A DNA stretch of 44,855 nt from an uncultured Erysipelotrichaceae bacterium (lineage in GTDB: Bacteria > Bacillota_I > Bacilli_A > Erysipelotrichales > Erysipelotrichaceae). The translations under genes were made by a program, and so were the position numbers. The notes under the pieces are model-generated. The model had not been told where the DNA came from, did no database searches, and saw only the letters and a list, made by a program, of their open reading frames with translations. Below are positions 1 through 8,441 of this stretch, in pieces (the first letter of the stretch is position 1; each line of letters begins with the position of its first letter). The stretch covers positions 1 through 44,855 of the forward strand of contig OMXQ01000007.1 of the NCBI GenBank assembly GCA_900315065.1, given 5' to 3'.

Positions 1-137
1 ACGCTTACCTCATTTACATATGTGAGTATAGCTGAAGGTCAGAGAAGGGCTGTACGTTCCAAGGTACAACGCCAACACTTAGCTAGAAAAGAGCGATTAA
101 AAATACATTTTCAGAAATACGTAATCATGCACGCATA

Positions 138-165
138 TAAAAAAAGAAGGACCATCATCCTTCTT
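138..165 (-). terminator. Rho-independent terminator of the hydrolase-like gene
   Basis: An 8-bp perfect stem (158-165 with 144-151, loop CCATCA) is followed on the minus strand by a U-rich run. It lies 10 bases after the stop codon of the hydrolase-like gene. Confidence 0.8.
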
Positions 166-175
166 TCTATGTGCC

Positions 176-1117
176 TTATGCTTCAATGTACTTGTCAATA
201 AATTCAAACGCTGCCTTGAAGAACTGCGGATCACCATCCAGCTGGGCAAAGCCGGCTGTCTCACTGACAAACAGATCCTTCTCACTGGCACAGGCATAAT
301 AATTATCGAATACCATACTGGTCGGAACTACTTCATCACGATTGCCATGTGCAAACAGTATTGGAGTTCTGCTCTGTTCCAGCTGATGCTTCATGGAAAC
401 ATCATCCATGGAGAAATGCAGGAACTTTCTGACAAGAGCATCCACCATCGGGAAGAAGACTTTGCCTTCCACCTTGATTTCCTTGCGGACAGCAGAATTC
501 AGCATTTCCTTAATACCGGAGAAGCCGCCCTCTTCGACTGCACACTTCACATTGGAAGGAATATAATCACCAACTGCATTCATGACAGCGGCTGCACCCA
601 GATTGACACCCCAGAGAACTATTTCAGCAGATGGATCCAGGTTGATCAGGTAGTTGATCCAGCTGATCAGATCATAATGTTCATTCCAGCCCAGGGAACC
701 ATATCTGCCTTCACTCATGCCGCAGCCTCTTTGATCAACTGCCAAGACGTTGAAGCCCCTGTGATCAGCTTCATAGAGATAATTGATCATGGAAGCACTA
801 TACTGGCCAAGACCATGTACCAGGATGATCCACTTATGTGAATCATTGTTATCCAGTCTTAATGCATGGAGCTTGAGACCATCAAAAGAATCCAGGAATT
901 CATCTTCCCGTTTGGAATGGGCATACCATTGTCTGACTTCTCCATCCAACGGCAATGCCTTATGCGGTGCCTTGCGGGCAAGGTAGGAACTATTCTGGAT
1001 ATCGAATGCTTTTTCAAAGATCGTATAGCCTAAACCTGCATAGGCAGCTGCCCCTGCAGCGGCACTGACGCCGAGCACTTTCAGCAGCGTATGATTATTT
1101 TTCTTTTCTTCGCTCAT
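176..1117 (-). CDS. Membrane-anchored alpha/beta-hydrolase-fold protein, probable pseudoenzyme
   Basis: This 313-aa protein starts at the ATG at 1117, behind AGGAGGAAAGTTCA; an ATG 18 bases upstream lacks such a site. Residues 10-31 are a hydrophobic, Ala/Gly-rich anchor. The rest has the alpha/beta-hydrolase layout: the HGLG oxyanion loop at 101-104, AVDQRGCGMSEG at 126-137, and an acid at D261 in HGNRDEVVP. Two catalytic positions are changed. The nucleophile elbow reads G170-V-N-L-G174, with Asn where the family has Ser, and the expected His near the C-terminus is F290 (TAGFAQ). It is therefore unlikely to hydrolyse esters by the usual mechanism. A binding or scaffold role at the membrane is possible but unproven. 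It follows valS, separated by a terminator with no room for an ordinary promoter, so readthrough may supply its message. Confidence 0.85.
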   Translation of the reverse strand: MSEEKKNNHTLLKVLGVSAAAGAAAYAGLGYTIFEKAFDIQNSSYLARKAPHKALPLDGEVRQWYAHSKREDEFLDSFDGLKLHALRLDNNDSHKWIILVHGLGQYSASMINYLYEADHRGFNVLAVDQRGCGMSEGRYGSLGWNEHYDLISWINYLINLDPSAEIVLWGVNLGAAAVMNAVGDYIPSNVKCAVEEGGFSGIKEMLNSAVRKEIKVEGKVFFPMVDALVRKFLHFSMDDVSMKHQLEQSRTPILFAHGNRDEVVPTSMVFDNYYACASEKDLFVSETAGFAQLDGDPQFFKAAFEFIDKYIEA

Positions 1118-1135
1118 TGAACTTTCCTCCTGCAT

Positions 1136-1177
1136 AAAAAAGAAATCTTCACAGAAAATTCTACTTCTGTGAAGATT
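1136..1177 (-). terminator. Terminator between valS and the hydrolase-like gene
   Basis: A 13-bp perfect inverted repeat (1165-1177 with 1144-1156) is followed by UUUCUUUUUU on the minus strand. It ends 19 bases before the next start codon. Confidence 0.85.
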
Positions 1178-1189
1178 ATAACATGATTC

Positions 1190-3799
1190 TTATTTCTGCA
1201 AAACAGCGAGTCGATCGACAATAACCTGATATTGTTTCTGATAAGCTGCCTGTTTTTCCTTTTCAGAATCAACTTTGGCCTTCGGTGCCTTTGCCAGGAA
1301 CTTTTCATTGGACAGGATTCCCTTTGATCTTGCCAGTTCCTTTTCCAATCTTTCCTTTTCAGCACTCAGCTTTCTGATCTCCTCTGCCGGATCAGACAAT
1401 TCATCGGAAGGAATATAGAGAGACCCATTGTAAATGGTTTCAACGGTAAGATTGCCTTCCAATGTATCAGACCAGTCAGCCTTTGCCATTCTCTGCATAA
1501 TGTCCGCAAGCTTTTCATCACGAGGAATGACATTGCCGTCAAGATCCTTCAGCATGACATGAATCGGTGCGCTCGGCTTCAGATCATTTGTGTTCTTGAC
1601 TTCTCTGATCTTCTGGATTGCCGAGATTACTCTGTCCATCGGTACCAGATCAGCATTTTCAACATCAACCTTTGCCGGCCATGTTTCCAGGCAGATGGAT
1701 TCCTTAGTGTGCGGAAGCGTCAGATAGATTTCTTCCGTAACAAACGGCATGAACGGATGCAGCAATCTGACAATGGCATTCAGAACCGTAAACAAGGTAG
1801 ACTGAGCAGCCTTCTTTGCCTGTTCATCATTGCCGTTCAGGGCAGCCTTGGACATTTCTACATACCAGCTGCAGAAATCATTCCAGGTAAACTGATACAA
1901 TTCATTGCCAACCAGAGAGAATTCATACTTCTCCATGTTGGCAGTCACAGAATCAATTGTCTTGTTGAGCTTGTTGAGAATCCAGGCGTCAGTTACAGAC
2001 AGATGGGAAAGATCAACATCTTCTTCCTTCATGCCTTCCGGCAGATTCATCAATACAAAACGGGAAGCATTCCAGATCTTGTTGATGAAGTTCCAGGCAG
2101 CTTCTACCTTTTCCGGAATATAACGCATATCCTGGCCTGGCGTAGAATTTGTGGTCAGGAAGAAACGCAATGCATCAACGCCATATTCATCAATGACCTG
2201 CATCGGATCAATGCCGTTGCCTAAAGACTTGGACATCTTTCTGCCCTGGGCATCTCTGATCAGACCATGAATCAGAACATCCTTGAATGGCCTGTTGTGT
2301 GTGAAGTGACGGGCCTGGAATGCCATTCTGGCAACCCAGAAGAAGATGATGTCGTAGCCGGTAACCAGTGTGCTGGTTGGATAATAACGCTTGAAATCAT
2401 CGGTTTCTTCCGGCCAGCCTAATGTTGCAAACGGCCAGAGAGCGGAAGAGAACCAGGTATCCAGGACATCTTCATCCTGCTTCCAGTTTTCCTTATCTTC
2501 CGGATCTTCTTCACCAACATAAGTCTCGCCTGTTTTGATATTGTACCAGGCCGGAATTCTGTGACCCCACCAGAGCTGTCTGGATATGCACCAGTCTTCA
2601 ATGTTTTCCAGCCACTGGGTAAAGGTCTTTTCAAATCTCTCCGGATAGAAGTTGATCTTTTCATCCGGATTCTTCTGATGATTCAGAACATCTTCTGCTA
2701 ACGGCTTCATTTTCACGAACCATTGCTGGGAAAGATATGGTTCAACAACGCAATGCGTTCTTTCAGAATGCCCTACCTGATGGGTGATCTCTTCGATATG
2801 ATCCATGACGCCTTCCGTCTGGAACTGTTCAACCAGAGCCTTGCGGCAGTCATATCTGTCCATGCCTTCGTATTTGCCGCACTTGTCATTCATGGTGCCG
2901 TCCGGATTCATGCAGATGATCTTCGGCAGATTATGACGCTCCGCAATTGCATAGTCGTTAGGATCATGGGCAGGCGTACACTTCATAATGCCGGTGCCAA
3001 AACCGATTTCGATATAATCATCGCCGATGATTTCAAGTTCCTGTCCATTTGCCGGATTGATGCAATGCTTGCCGATCAGGTGCTTTGTCTTGTCGTCATT
3101 CGGGTTTACCACAACGCAGACATCACCGAACATGGTTTCAGGTCTGGTTGTAGCAACAACAAACTGTTCATTGTCTTCGACTGTATGATAGTTCATGTAA
3201 TACATGCAGCCCTTGTCTTCCTGATAATAAACTTCAATATTGGACAGGGCAGTACGTGCTTCCGGATCCCAGTTGATGATTCTCCAGCCTCTGTAAATCA
3301 GACCTTCGTTGTACAACGTAACAAAGACATGACGAACAGCCTTGTTGAAGCCTTCATCCATGGTAAAGCGTTCTCTGGAATAATCCAGGGAATTGCCGAG
3401 CTTTGCCCATTGCCTGCGGATGGTTGCGGCATATTCTTCCTTCCATTCCCAGGCTCTTTCCAGGAACTTTTCACGGCCGATGTCGTATCTTGAAATGCCT
3501 TCGCTCTTCAGACGCGCATCAACTTTTGCCTGGGTTGCAATGCCGGCATGATCCATGCCTGGCAGATACAGCATGTCATAGCCCTGCATTCTCTTATAGC
3601 GGGCAATGATATCCTGCAGCGTATTGTCCCATGCATGTCCGATATGCAGAATGCCGGTAACATTCGGCGGCGGAATGACAATCGTATAGGCTTCCTTGTC
3701 TTTTTCACCGGCAGTAAAGTAGCCTTTCTTTACCCAGTTGTCATAACGCCCTTCTTCAACAGCCTTATGATCGTACTTCTGTGCGAGATTCTTTTCCAT
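1190..3799 (-). CDS. valS: Valyl-tRNA synthetase
   Basis: This class I aminoacyl-tRNA synthetase charges tRNA-Val in the cytoplasm and edits mischarged threonine. The 869-aa product has PPPNVTGILHIGHA (HIGH motif) near residue 50 and GRKMSKSLGNG (KMSKS motif) near residue 520. The CP1 editing domain lies between them, followed by an anticodon-binding domain and a C-terminal coiled coil ending in LAVLQK. The start at 3799 is chosen because AAAGGAG lies 6 bases upstream; a longer in-frame reading from 3838 would begin inside the leader's terminator hairpin. Expression is governed by the T-box leader just upstream. Length is normal for Bacillota (about 870-880 aa). Confidence 0.97.
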   Translation of the reverse strand: MEKNLAQKYDHKAVEEGRYDNWVKKGYFTAGEKDKEAYTIVIPPPNVTGILHIGHAWDNTLQDIIARYKRMQGYDMLYLPGMDHAGIATQAKVDARLKSEGISRYDIGREKFLERAWEWKEEYAATIRRQWAKLGNSLDYSRERFTMDEGFNKAVRHVFVTLYNEGLIYRGWRIINWDPEARTALSNIEVYYQEDKGCMYYMNYHTVEDNEQFVVATTRPETMFGDVCVVVNPNDDKTKHLIGKHCINPANGQELEIIGDDYIEIGFGTGIMKCTPAHDPNDYAIAERHNLPKIICMNPDGTMNDKCGKYEGMDRYDCRKALVEQFQTEGVMDHIEEITHQVGHSERTHCVVEPYLSQQWFVKMKPLAEDVLNHQKNPDEKINFYPERFEKTFTQWLENIEDWCISRQLWWGHRIPAWYNIKTGETYVGEEDPEDKENWKQDEDVLDTWFSSALWPFATLGWPEETDDFKRYYPTSTLVTGYDIIFFWVARMAFQARHFTHNRPFKDVLIHGLIRDAQGRKMSKSLGNGIDPMQVIDEYGVDALRFFLTTNSTPGQDMRYIPEKVEAAWNFINKIWNASRFVLMNLPEGMKEEDVDLSHLSVTDAWILNKLNKTIDSVTANMEKYEFSLVGNELYQFTWNDFCSWYVEMSKAALNGNDEQAKKAAQSTLFTVLNAIVRLLHPFMPFVTEEIYLTLPHTKESICLETWPAKVDVENADLVPMDRVISAIQKIREVKNTNDLKPSAPIHVMLKDLDGNVIPRDEKLADIMQRMAKADWSDTLEGNLTVETIYNGSLYIPSDELSDPAEEIRKLSAEKERLEKELARSKGILSNEKFLAKAPKAKVDSEKEKQAAYQKQYQVIVDRLAVLQK

Positions 3800-3819
3800 T
3801 TTTTCTCTCCTTTGCAAAT

Positions 3820-4028
3820 AAAAAACGCCCTGATGCACAGGACGTATAATAACGTGGTACCACCTTTGCTTGCTTCTCCAACAGCGTAACGTGCTTATGC
3901 GTCTTCTCCTACTCTTCTTTCAGAAAAGAAAGCTCCCAGACGACTTCACTGCCCGCTGACATCCGTTTCCACCATTTCCGGACTCTCTTGAGAATAACTG
4001 CAGCAGCTACTGCTTCTGTTCTTCGCTT
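3820..4028 (-). promoter_or_regulatory. T-box riboswitch controlling valS
   Basis: The conserved T-box AAAGGTGGTACCACG lies at 3853-3867 (minus). It is followed by an intrinsic terminator (3820-3845; a CGTCCTG/CAGGGCG stem, then six U). Upstream is a stem-I-like region with the GAGAGTCCGGA and CTGGGAGC blocks. A GUC valine codon in GAAGUCGUCUGG (3942-3944) is the likely specifier. Uncharged tRNA-Val should pair there and favour the antiterminator, so valS is raised when valine runs short. The specifier assignment is from position, not a folded model. Confidence 0.92.
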
Positions 4029-4035
4029 CATGAGC

Positions 4036-4063
4036 ATTATAGCAGAAACAGGATGAAATTCAA
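4036..4063 (-). promoter_or_regulatory. Promoter of the valS T-box transcript
   Basis: On the minus strand TTGAAT (4058-4063) and a perfect TATAAT (4036-4041) are spaced 16 bases apart, just upstream of the T-box leader. Confidence 0.75.
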
Positions 4064-4069
4064 TCACTA

Positions 4070-4315
4070 TCAGGCACGATGAATCCAGCTGTGAATCCGC
4101 GGCAGACGCACAAGCCGCTTGGTCAATCCGTTTGCCAGCAGAAAGGAAGCAAGATAGCAGACAAGTCTGACATAGGCACCGGCATCAACCATCAGAAAGA
4201 AACAATACCAGAGGAAAGTCAGAAGGATCGTACAGGCCATAAAGATGAACATCACACTGATGAAATAGCGGAAATACATCTTGTTCTGTTTTTTTCTCAA
4301 TTTGTTTTCTGACAT
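4070..4315 (-). CDS. Small hypothetical membrane protein (81 aa)
   Basis: I do not recognise a family. The protein has a basic N-terminus (SENKLRKKQNK), two hydrophobic segments at about 15-40 and 46-62, and a basic C-terminal tail, so it would be a two-pass membrane protein. There is an in-frame stop two codons upstream of the ATG. The only purine-rich block, AAGGG, abuts the ATG, which is too close for normal initiation, so translation may be weak. It sits between the ruvB terminator and the valS promoter. The opposite strand is also open here, but its product has no membrane or domain pattern. Reality of the gene is moderately supported. Confidence 0.5.
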   Translation of the reverse strand: MSENKLRKKQNKMYFRYFISVMFIFMACTILLTFLWYCFFLMVDAGAYVRLVCYLASFLLANGLTKRLVRLPRIHSWIHRA

Positions 4316-4330
4316 CCCTTATATTTTATC

Positions 4331-4360
4331 TGAAAACAGGAGATGCGCAATTGCATCCCC
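4331..4360 (-). terminator. Probable terminator of the obg-ruvAB operon
   Basis: On the minus strand GGGGATGC (4353-4360) pairs with GCATCTCC (4339-4346), 8 bp with one G-U, followed by a short TGTTTT tract. The U-run is modest, so termination may be partial. Confidence 0.55.
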
Positions 4361-4408
4361 TGAGATCATCTTTGTTTTGTTTCTTTTATACTGTTTTTTT
4401 CAGGCAGA

Positions 4409-5422
4409 TCAGAACAAAGTATCCTGTCTTCTGATCTTCAGATGCTCATAGGCCTTTTCCGTTACTTCGCGGCCTCTGCTGGTACGATTGACAAAACCGA
4501 TCTGGATCAGGTACGGTTCATACACATCTTCAAGCGTCGTTGTTTCTTCGGAAATGGAATTGGCCAGAGCCTCAAGACCAACCGGACCGCCATGGAATCT
4601 TTCAATGATTCCCTTCAGATAACGGATATCCACTTCATCCAGTCCCAGTGAGTCAACGTGCAGTCTTTCCAGAGCATCATCTGCAACCTTCTTTGAAATG
4701 ACGCCGTTATTAAGAACCTGGGCAAAGTCGCGGATTCTTCTTAAAAGACGATTTGCAATACGAGGCGTCCCTCTGGAACGTCTTGCAATTTCAAGCACTG
4801 CTTCCGGTTCAATCTCTACATTCAGAACTCTTGCACTTCTGGTAATAATCTGAGCAAGCTGCTCGGTATTGTAATACTCAAGCTTGGAAATAATGCCGAA
4901 ACGATCACGCAGCGGGGCACTCAGATCGCCTGCTCTGGTAGTTGCGCCAACCAGGGTAAAAGGCGGCAGATCCAGACGCACAGAATGACTTGCACTCCCG
5001 TTTTCGCCGCCGACCATAATATCAAGTTCAAAATCTTCCATGGCCGGATAGAGAACTTCTTCTACCACTTTCGGCAGACGATGAATTTCATCGATAAACA
5101 AAACATCCCCCGGCTCCAGCACTGTCAGAATAGAAGCCAGATCTCCTGGTTTGGAAATAGAAGGACCGGTCGTAACCCGGATATTGGTATGCATTTCATT
5201 TGCAAGAATATAGGACAAAGTTGTTTTGCCAAGTCCTGGCGGACCATAGAGAAGAACATGGTCCAGGGATTCATTTCTCTGCAGGGCAGCTTTGATATAT
5301 ACCCTGAGATTTTCCTTCAGCTGATCCTGGCCGACATATTCGTCAAGCGTGCGGGGACGGATTGTTTCTTCTTCGTCACCTGCTTCCGCCTCAGCTGACA
5401 TCAGACGCTCATTATCTTCCAT
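4409..5422 (-). CDS. ruvB: Holliday junction branch migration ATPase RuvB
   Basis: This hexameric AAA+ motor drives branch migration of Holliday junctions with RuvA in recombination and fork repair. The 337-aa protein shows Walker [10 protein letters not shown] at 60-68, Walker B LFIDEIH at about 108-114, sensor 1 in [19 protein letters not shown], and a C-terminal winged-helix with RTSRGREVT. The N-terminus has the usual [19 protein letters not shown] entry motif. The gene starts 3 bases after ruvA stops, a normal translationally linked pair. No ruvC is nearby, as is usual in Bacillota, which use RecU instead. Confidence 0.98.
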   Translation of the reverse strand: MEDNERLMSAEAEAGDEEETIRPRTLDEYVGQDQLKENLRVYIKAALQRNESLDHVLLYGPPGLGKTTLSYILANEMHTNIRVTTGPSISKPGDLASILTVLEPGDVLFIDEIHRLPKVVEEVLYPAMEDFELDIMVGGENGSASHSVRLDLPPFTLVGATTRAGDLSAPLRDRFGIISKLEYYNTEQLAQIITRSARVLNVEIEPEAVLEIARRSRGTPRIANRLLRRIRDFAQVLNNGVISKKVADDALERLHVDSLGLDEVDIRYLKGIIERFHGGPVGLEALANSISEETTTLEDVYEPYLIQIGFVNRTSRGREVTEKAYEHLKIRRQDTLF

Positions 5423-5425
5423 GCA

Positions 5426-6022
5426 TTATCCTCCGATTTTTTGTCTGGCAAGATATCTTAAGGCAAACTGCAGATATTCCTTGGTCGTCAATCCCGGCTG
5501 TTCACTCATGGCTCTTGCGCAGCCAGTCAATTCTGCCGGCTTGTAACCGAGGCTCTTCAGACCGTTCAATGCTTCCTGGATTTCCTTTGGATATGTTTCT
5601 GAAGCCTGTGCCTTTACCGGCGTATTAACCGGTACCAGTTTTCCCTTGAGATCAAGCACAATCTGGGAAGCGGACTTGGCCCCGATGCCCGGCATTTTTT
5701 TCAAGGCAGCAACATCGCCGCTTTCAATCGAAGCCACAATAGCATTATAGCCTGCTTTTGCCAGCATGTTCATTGCCGTCTTGGGGCCCAGGCCCTTGAC
5801 CGAGATCAGCCGCATAAACAGATCTTTTTCATCAGGCGACTCAAAACCGAATAAGCTGGTTTCATTTTCAGTAAAATGCATATAGGTATACACCTGTACT
5901 TCATCATTGAGATGAACATGCTCAGGATGAGCATATGCAATCTGCCAGCCGATGCCGTTCTGGTCAACAACAATCCAGTCGGTTCCGTAGGCAGCAATCT
6001 TTCCCCGGATAAATGCGATCAT
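5426..6022 (-). CDS. ruvA: Holliday junction DNA-binding protein RuvA
   Basis: RuvA forms the tetramer that holds the four-way junction and loads RuvB. The 198-aa protein has the N-terminal OB fold (MIAFIRGKIAAYGTDWIVVD), a helix-hairpin-helix block around LISVKGLGPKTAMNML and MPGIGAKSASQIVLDLKGKL, and a C-terminal domain III (KEIQEALNGLKSLGYKPAE) that contacts RuvB. It lies 11 bases after obg and directly before ruvB, so the three genes form one transcription unit. Confidence 0.97.
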   Translation of the reverse strand: MIAFIRGKIAAYGTDWIVVDQNGIGWQIAYAHPEHVHLNDEVQVYTYMHFTENETSLFGFESPDEKDLFMRLISVKGLGPKTAMNMLAKAGYNAIVASIESGDVAALKKMPGIGAKSASQIVLDLKGKLVPVNTPVKAQASETYPKEIQEALNGLKSLGYKPAELTGCARAMSEQPGLTTKEYLQFALRYLARQKIGG

Positions 6023-6033
6023 AGTATTCCCTT

Positions 6034-7308
6034 CTAGTCTCTGAAATCAAGAATATGGTTGTTGACGATAACCTGGTCTCCGTCTTTGGCACCTGCTTCC
6101 CGCAGCGCATCATCGACGCCCATCTTATTGAGAGCCAGGGCAAGCTGATAAGCCTGATCAGGATCAGAAATATCATATTTATCAGAGAGATTGTCAACCT
6201 TGCGGGAAACAATCTTCCATCTGTGCGGACCATCTTTTTCAACATAGAAATCCGGACGCGTCGGCTGATACCGGTAGACAATTGTTTCTTCGATTGGTTC
6301 AGCATTTTCTTCTTCATTGCTTCTGGAATTTTCAATTTCAGCCATCGCTGCATAAAGAACCGGATCCAGTCCCTTCTTTTCCAGGGCACTGATTTCAAAA
6401 ATCTTCAGATCCGGATAAGCTTTGCGGAATTCTTCCAGGTTGATGGAACTATATTCGTCATCCATCTTGTTGGCAACGACGATCTGCGGCTTCTTTTCCA
6501 GATCCGCATCATATTTTTTCAATTCATCATTGATGATCCGGTAATCATCAACCGGATTTCTTTCTTCTCCGGCCATATCAATGACATGAATCAGAACTCT
6601 GCATCTTCTGATGTGACGCAGGAACTCATGCCCCAGACCTTTGCCGTCACCTGCTCCTTCAATTAAACCAGGCATATCTGCCAGGACAAAACCTCTTCCA
6701 TCCGGCAGATTTACTACGCCGATATTCGGTTCAATGGTCGTAAAAGGATAAGCAGCGATTTCAGGTCTGGCCGATGTGACAATGGAAAGGAATGTTGATT
6801 TTCCGACTGACGGATAGCCGATCAGGCCTGCATCAGCCAGCAATCTCAATTCAATCTGCAGATCCAGAGCTTCCCCGATTTCACCCGGCTGAGCGAAATC
6901 AGGCGCATCATTCTTTGAAGAAGCAAAATGATAATTGCCTAAGCCGCCCTTGCCGCCATGAGCAATCAGAACTTTCTGTCCAGGCTTGGTCAGATCTACT
7001 AACAGATCATTGTTTTCCGCATTGCGGATCATGGTTCCTAGCGGTACGGGAATGATCACATCATCACCGCTCTTGCCGTGCATTTTTTTGATCAGACCAG
7101 GCGCGCCATTGCCTGCCTTGACGCTTTTTGTATATCTTAATTTGGAGAGAGTTGTCTCGTTTGTATCTACCGCAAACCAGATATCTCCGCCCTTGCCGCC
7201 GTCACCGCCGGCAGGTCCCCCGTTCGGATAGAACTTTTCACGCCGCCACGCAACAATACCGCGGCCGCCGTCACCAGCTTTGACGTGCATACGAATCAAA
7301 TCAATCAT
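6034..7308 (-). CDS. obgE: Obg/CgtA ribosome-associated GTPase
   Basis: Obg is a GTPase that acts in late assembly of the large ribosomal subunit and in stress signalling. The 424-aa product has the Gly-rich Obg fold (1-158, with GGPAGGDGGKGGD), then the G domain with P-loop GYPSVGKST at 164-172, switch/G3 DMPG at 211-214 and NKMD at 280-283. A C-terminal OCT domain covers about residues 340-424. The site GAAGGAGG lies 7 bases before the ATG. A strong terminator separates it from rpmA upstream, and only about 25 bases remain for a promoter (a TATATAG block is the sole candidate), so transcription may rely on readthrough from the rplU-rpmA unit. Confidence 0.98.
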   Translation of the reverse strand: MIDLIRMHVKAGDGGRGIVAWRREKFYPNGGPAGGDGGKGGDIWFAVDTNETTLSKLRYTKSVKAGNGAPGLIKKMHGKSGDDVIIPVPLGTMIRNAENNDLLVDLTKPGQKVLIAHGGKGGLGNYHFASSKNDAPDFAQPGEIGEALDLQIELRLLADAGLIGYPSVGKSTFLSIVTSARPEIAAYPFTTIEPNIGVVNLPDGRGFVLADMPGLIEGAGDGKGLGHEFLRHIRRCRVLIHVIDMAGEERNPVDDYRIINDELKKYDADLEKKPQIVVANKMDDEYSSINLEEFRKAYPDLKIFEISALEKKGLDPVLYAAMAEIENSRSNEEENAEPIEETIVYRYQPTRPDFYVEKDGPHRWKIVSRKVDNLSDKYDISDPDQAYQLALALNKMGVDDALREAGAKDGDQVIVNNHILDFRD

Positions 7309-7334
7309 ACGGGATCCTCCTTCCGTCTATATAG

Positions 7335-7364
7335 AGAAAAAATGCTCCTGAATCATCAGGAGCA
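7335..7364 (-). terminator. Terminator after rpmA
   Basis: A perfect 9-bp stem TGCTCCTGA/TCAGGAGCA (7343-7351, 7356-7364) with a 4-base loop is followed by six U on the minus strand. It lies between rpmA and obg. Confidence 0.9.
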
Positions 7365-7376
7365 GTTTACATGCGA

Positions 7377-7664
7377 TTAAGCTTCTTCAGGATAAACAGA
7401 AACCTGCTTCTTATCCTTGCCTACACGCTCGTACTTGACAATACCTGCTGCAGTAGCAAACAGAGTATCATCGCCTGCGCGCTTGACATTCTTGCCCGGG
7501 AGAATTCTTGTTCCTCTCTGACGATAGATGATAGAACCGCAGTTTGTAAACTCACCGTCTGCCTTCTTGGCACCAAGTCTGCGACCAGCAGAATCACGGC
7601 CGTTCTTTGTGGAAGAAACACCCTTCTTGGATGCGAACAGCTGCATATTCAGTGTGAACTTCAT
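7377..7664 (-). CDS. rpmA: 50S ribosomal protein L27 precursor
   Basis: L27 lies near the peptidyl transferase centre, with its N-terminus reaching the tRNA acceptor ends. The 95-aa protein carries the Bacillota-type extension [11 protein letters not shown] before the mature start [14 protein letters not shown]. In this phylum the extension is removed by the protease Prp, encoded immediately upstream. The usual cleavage block is LQFF|A; here it is MQLF|A, a mild variant. GGAGG lies 10 bases before the ATG. It is the last gene of rplU-prp-rpmA and ends at a strong terminator. Confidence 0.98.
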   Translation of the reverse strand: MKFTLNMQLFASKKGVSSTKNGRDSAGRRLGAKKADGEFTNCGSIIYRQRGTRILPGKNVKRAGDDTLFATAAGIVKYERVGKDKKQVSVYPEEA

Positions 7665-7669
7665 AGTAT

Positions 7670-7981
7670 TTACACCTCCATTACTCTTATTGATACAAAA
7701 TCCTTGTTTACTTCTTCGGCTGTAGCAAGCATGATCAATCCGGTATTCATGATTGTGTCTGTTTTCTCATTGAGATCATGGATCACAATCTTTGCATAAC
7801 CTTCTTTCAGCTCCATATCATTTTCATTGCTGAGCTGGTCCAATGCATTGCACAACCCTGTCACAATCCCGCTTACAATGGCACAGACAAGATCATGTCC
7901 ATAAGTTCCGGAACCGGCATGGCCCTTCACTTCAAGTTCTCTGATCTTTCCGTTTTCTTTCGAAGCGGTAATGCGAATCAT
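7670..7981 (-). CDS. prp: Ribosomal-processing cysteine protease Prp
   Basis: Prp (YsxB family) cuts the N-terminal extension from L27, an essential step shown in Staphylococcus. The 103-aa protein keeps the two catalytic positions in their motifs: H21 in [13 protein letters not shown] and C33 in DLVCAIVSG. Length matches the family (about 105 aa). It lies between rplU and rpmA with gaps of 3 and 5 bases, the standard order, so enzyme and substrate are made from one message. Confidence 0.95.
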   Translation of the reverse strand: MIRITASKENGKIRELEVKGHAGSGTYGHDLVCAIVSGIVTGLCNALDQLSNENDMELKEGYAKIVIHDLNEKTDTIMNTGLIMLATAEEVNKDFVSIRVMEV

Positions 7982-7984
7982 AGG

Positions 7985-8296
7985 TTAACCCTCGATTGCT
8001 GTGACTGTCAGCTTTGTATATGGCTGACGGTGTCCCTGTCTGTGACGGGTAGAACCCTTCTTGGCATGGTACATGAAGATTCTTACCTTCTTTTCCTTGC
8101 CCTGCTTTTCTACCTTGGCAGTAACTTTGGCACCTTCAACATATGGTGTGCCGATCTTTGCTTCACCATCGCTGATGAGGCAAACCTTGTCAAATACTAC
8201 TTCTTCGCCTGCTTCTGCATTGAGCTTTTCAACGTAGATTTCCTGGCCGGCTTCAACCTTCAGCTGCTTTCCGCCTGTTTCGATAATTGCGTACAA
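7985..8296 (-). CDS. rplU: 50S ribosomal protein L21
   Basis: This primary 23S rRNA-binding protein is 103 aa long, the family norm. The start is a TTG at 8296, giving [17 protein letters not shown], with AGGAGG 9 bases upstream. A longer reading from 8335 would add 13 residues that other L21 proteins lack and would run over the ribosome-binding site, so I reject it. The signature block of L21 ([18 protein letters not shown]) is present near the C-terminus. It is the first gene of the rplU-prp-rpmA operon and follows a leader RNA. Confidence 0.97.
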   Translation of the reverse strand: MYAIIETGGKQLKVEAGQEIYVEKLNAEAGEEVVFDKVCLISDGEAKIGTPYVEGAKVTAKVEKQGKEKKVRIFMYHAKKGSTRHRQGHRQPYTKLTVTAIEG

Positions 8297-8402
8297 ATGA
8301 ATACACCTCCTGACATTTATCATAAGACGCGCCATTCAGGTGACCTTGCGGTCTTAAAACCTTTACTGAGCGGTTACAGACCTCTTCAAGAGGGCTGATA
8401 AC
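8297..8402 (-). promoter_or_regulatory. rplU 5' leader, L21-leader-like RNA
   Basis: About 105 bases between the promoter and the rplU start contain consecutive small hairpins: CCTCT-TGA-AGAGG, and GACC-GCAA-GGTC with a GNRA-type loop. Bacillota rplU operons often carry a conserved L21 leader thought to mediate feedback by L21. I assign it by position and hairpin content, not by covariance. Confidence 0.55.
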
Positions 8403-8408
8403 GTAGAT

Positions 8409-8437
8409 ACTATACATGCAAGTAAAATTGAAGTCAA
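8409..8437 (-). promoter_or_regulatory. Promoter of the rplU-prp-rpmA operon
   Basis: On the minus strand TTGACT (8432-8437) and TATAGT (8409-8414) are separated by exactly 17 bases. It lies just beyond the stop of the 79-aa gene. Confidence 0.85.
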
Positions 8438-8441
8438 TCTT

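Noticed and set aside
3800-3838. Upstream extension of valS by 13 codons
   Set aside because: It would start inside the T-box terminator hairpin and lacks a ribosome-binding site; ATG 3799 has AAAGGAG.
4079-4312. Plus-strand 77-codon frame opposite the 81-aa membrane protein
   Set aside because: The product is polar with no recognisable feature, while the minus-strand reading gives two clear membrane segments; still, neither is certain.
8297-8335. Longer L21 start at 8335
   Set aside because: The added residues include the AGGAGG site and are absent from L21 proteins; TTG 8296 fits both spacing and length.
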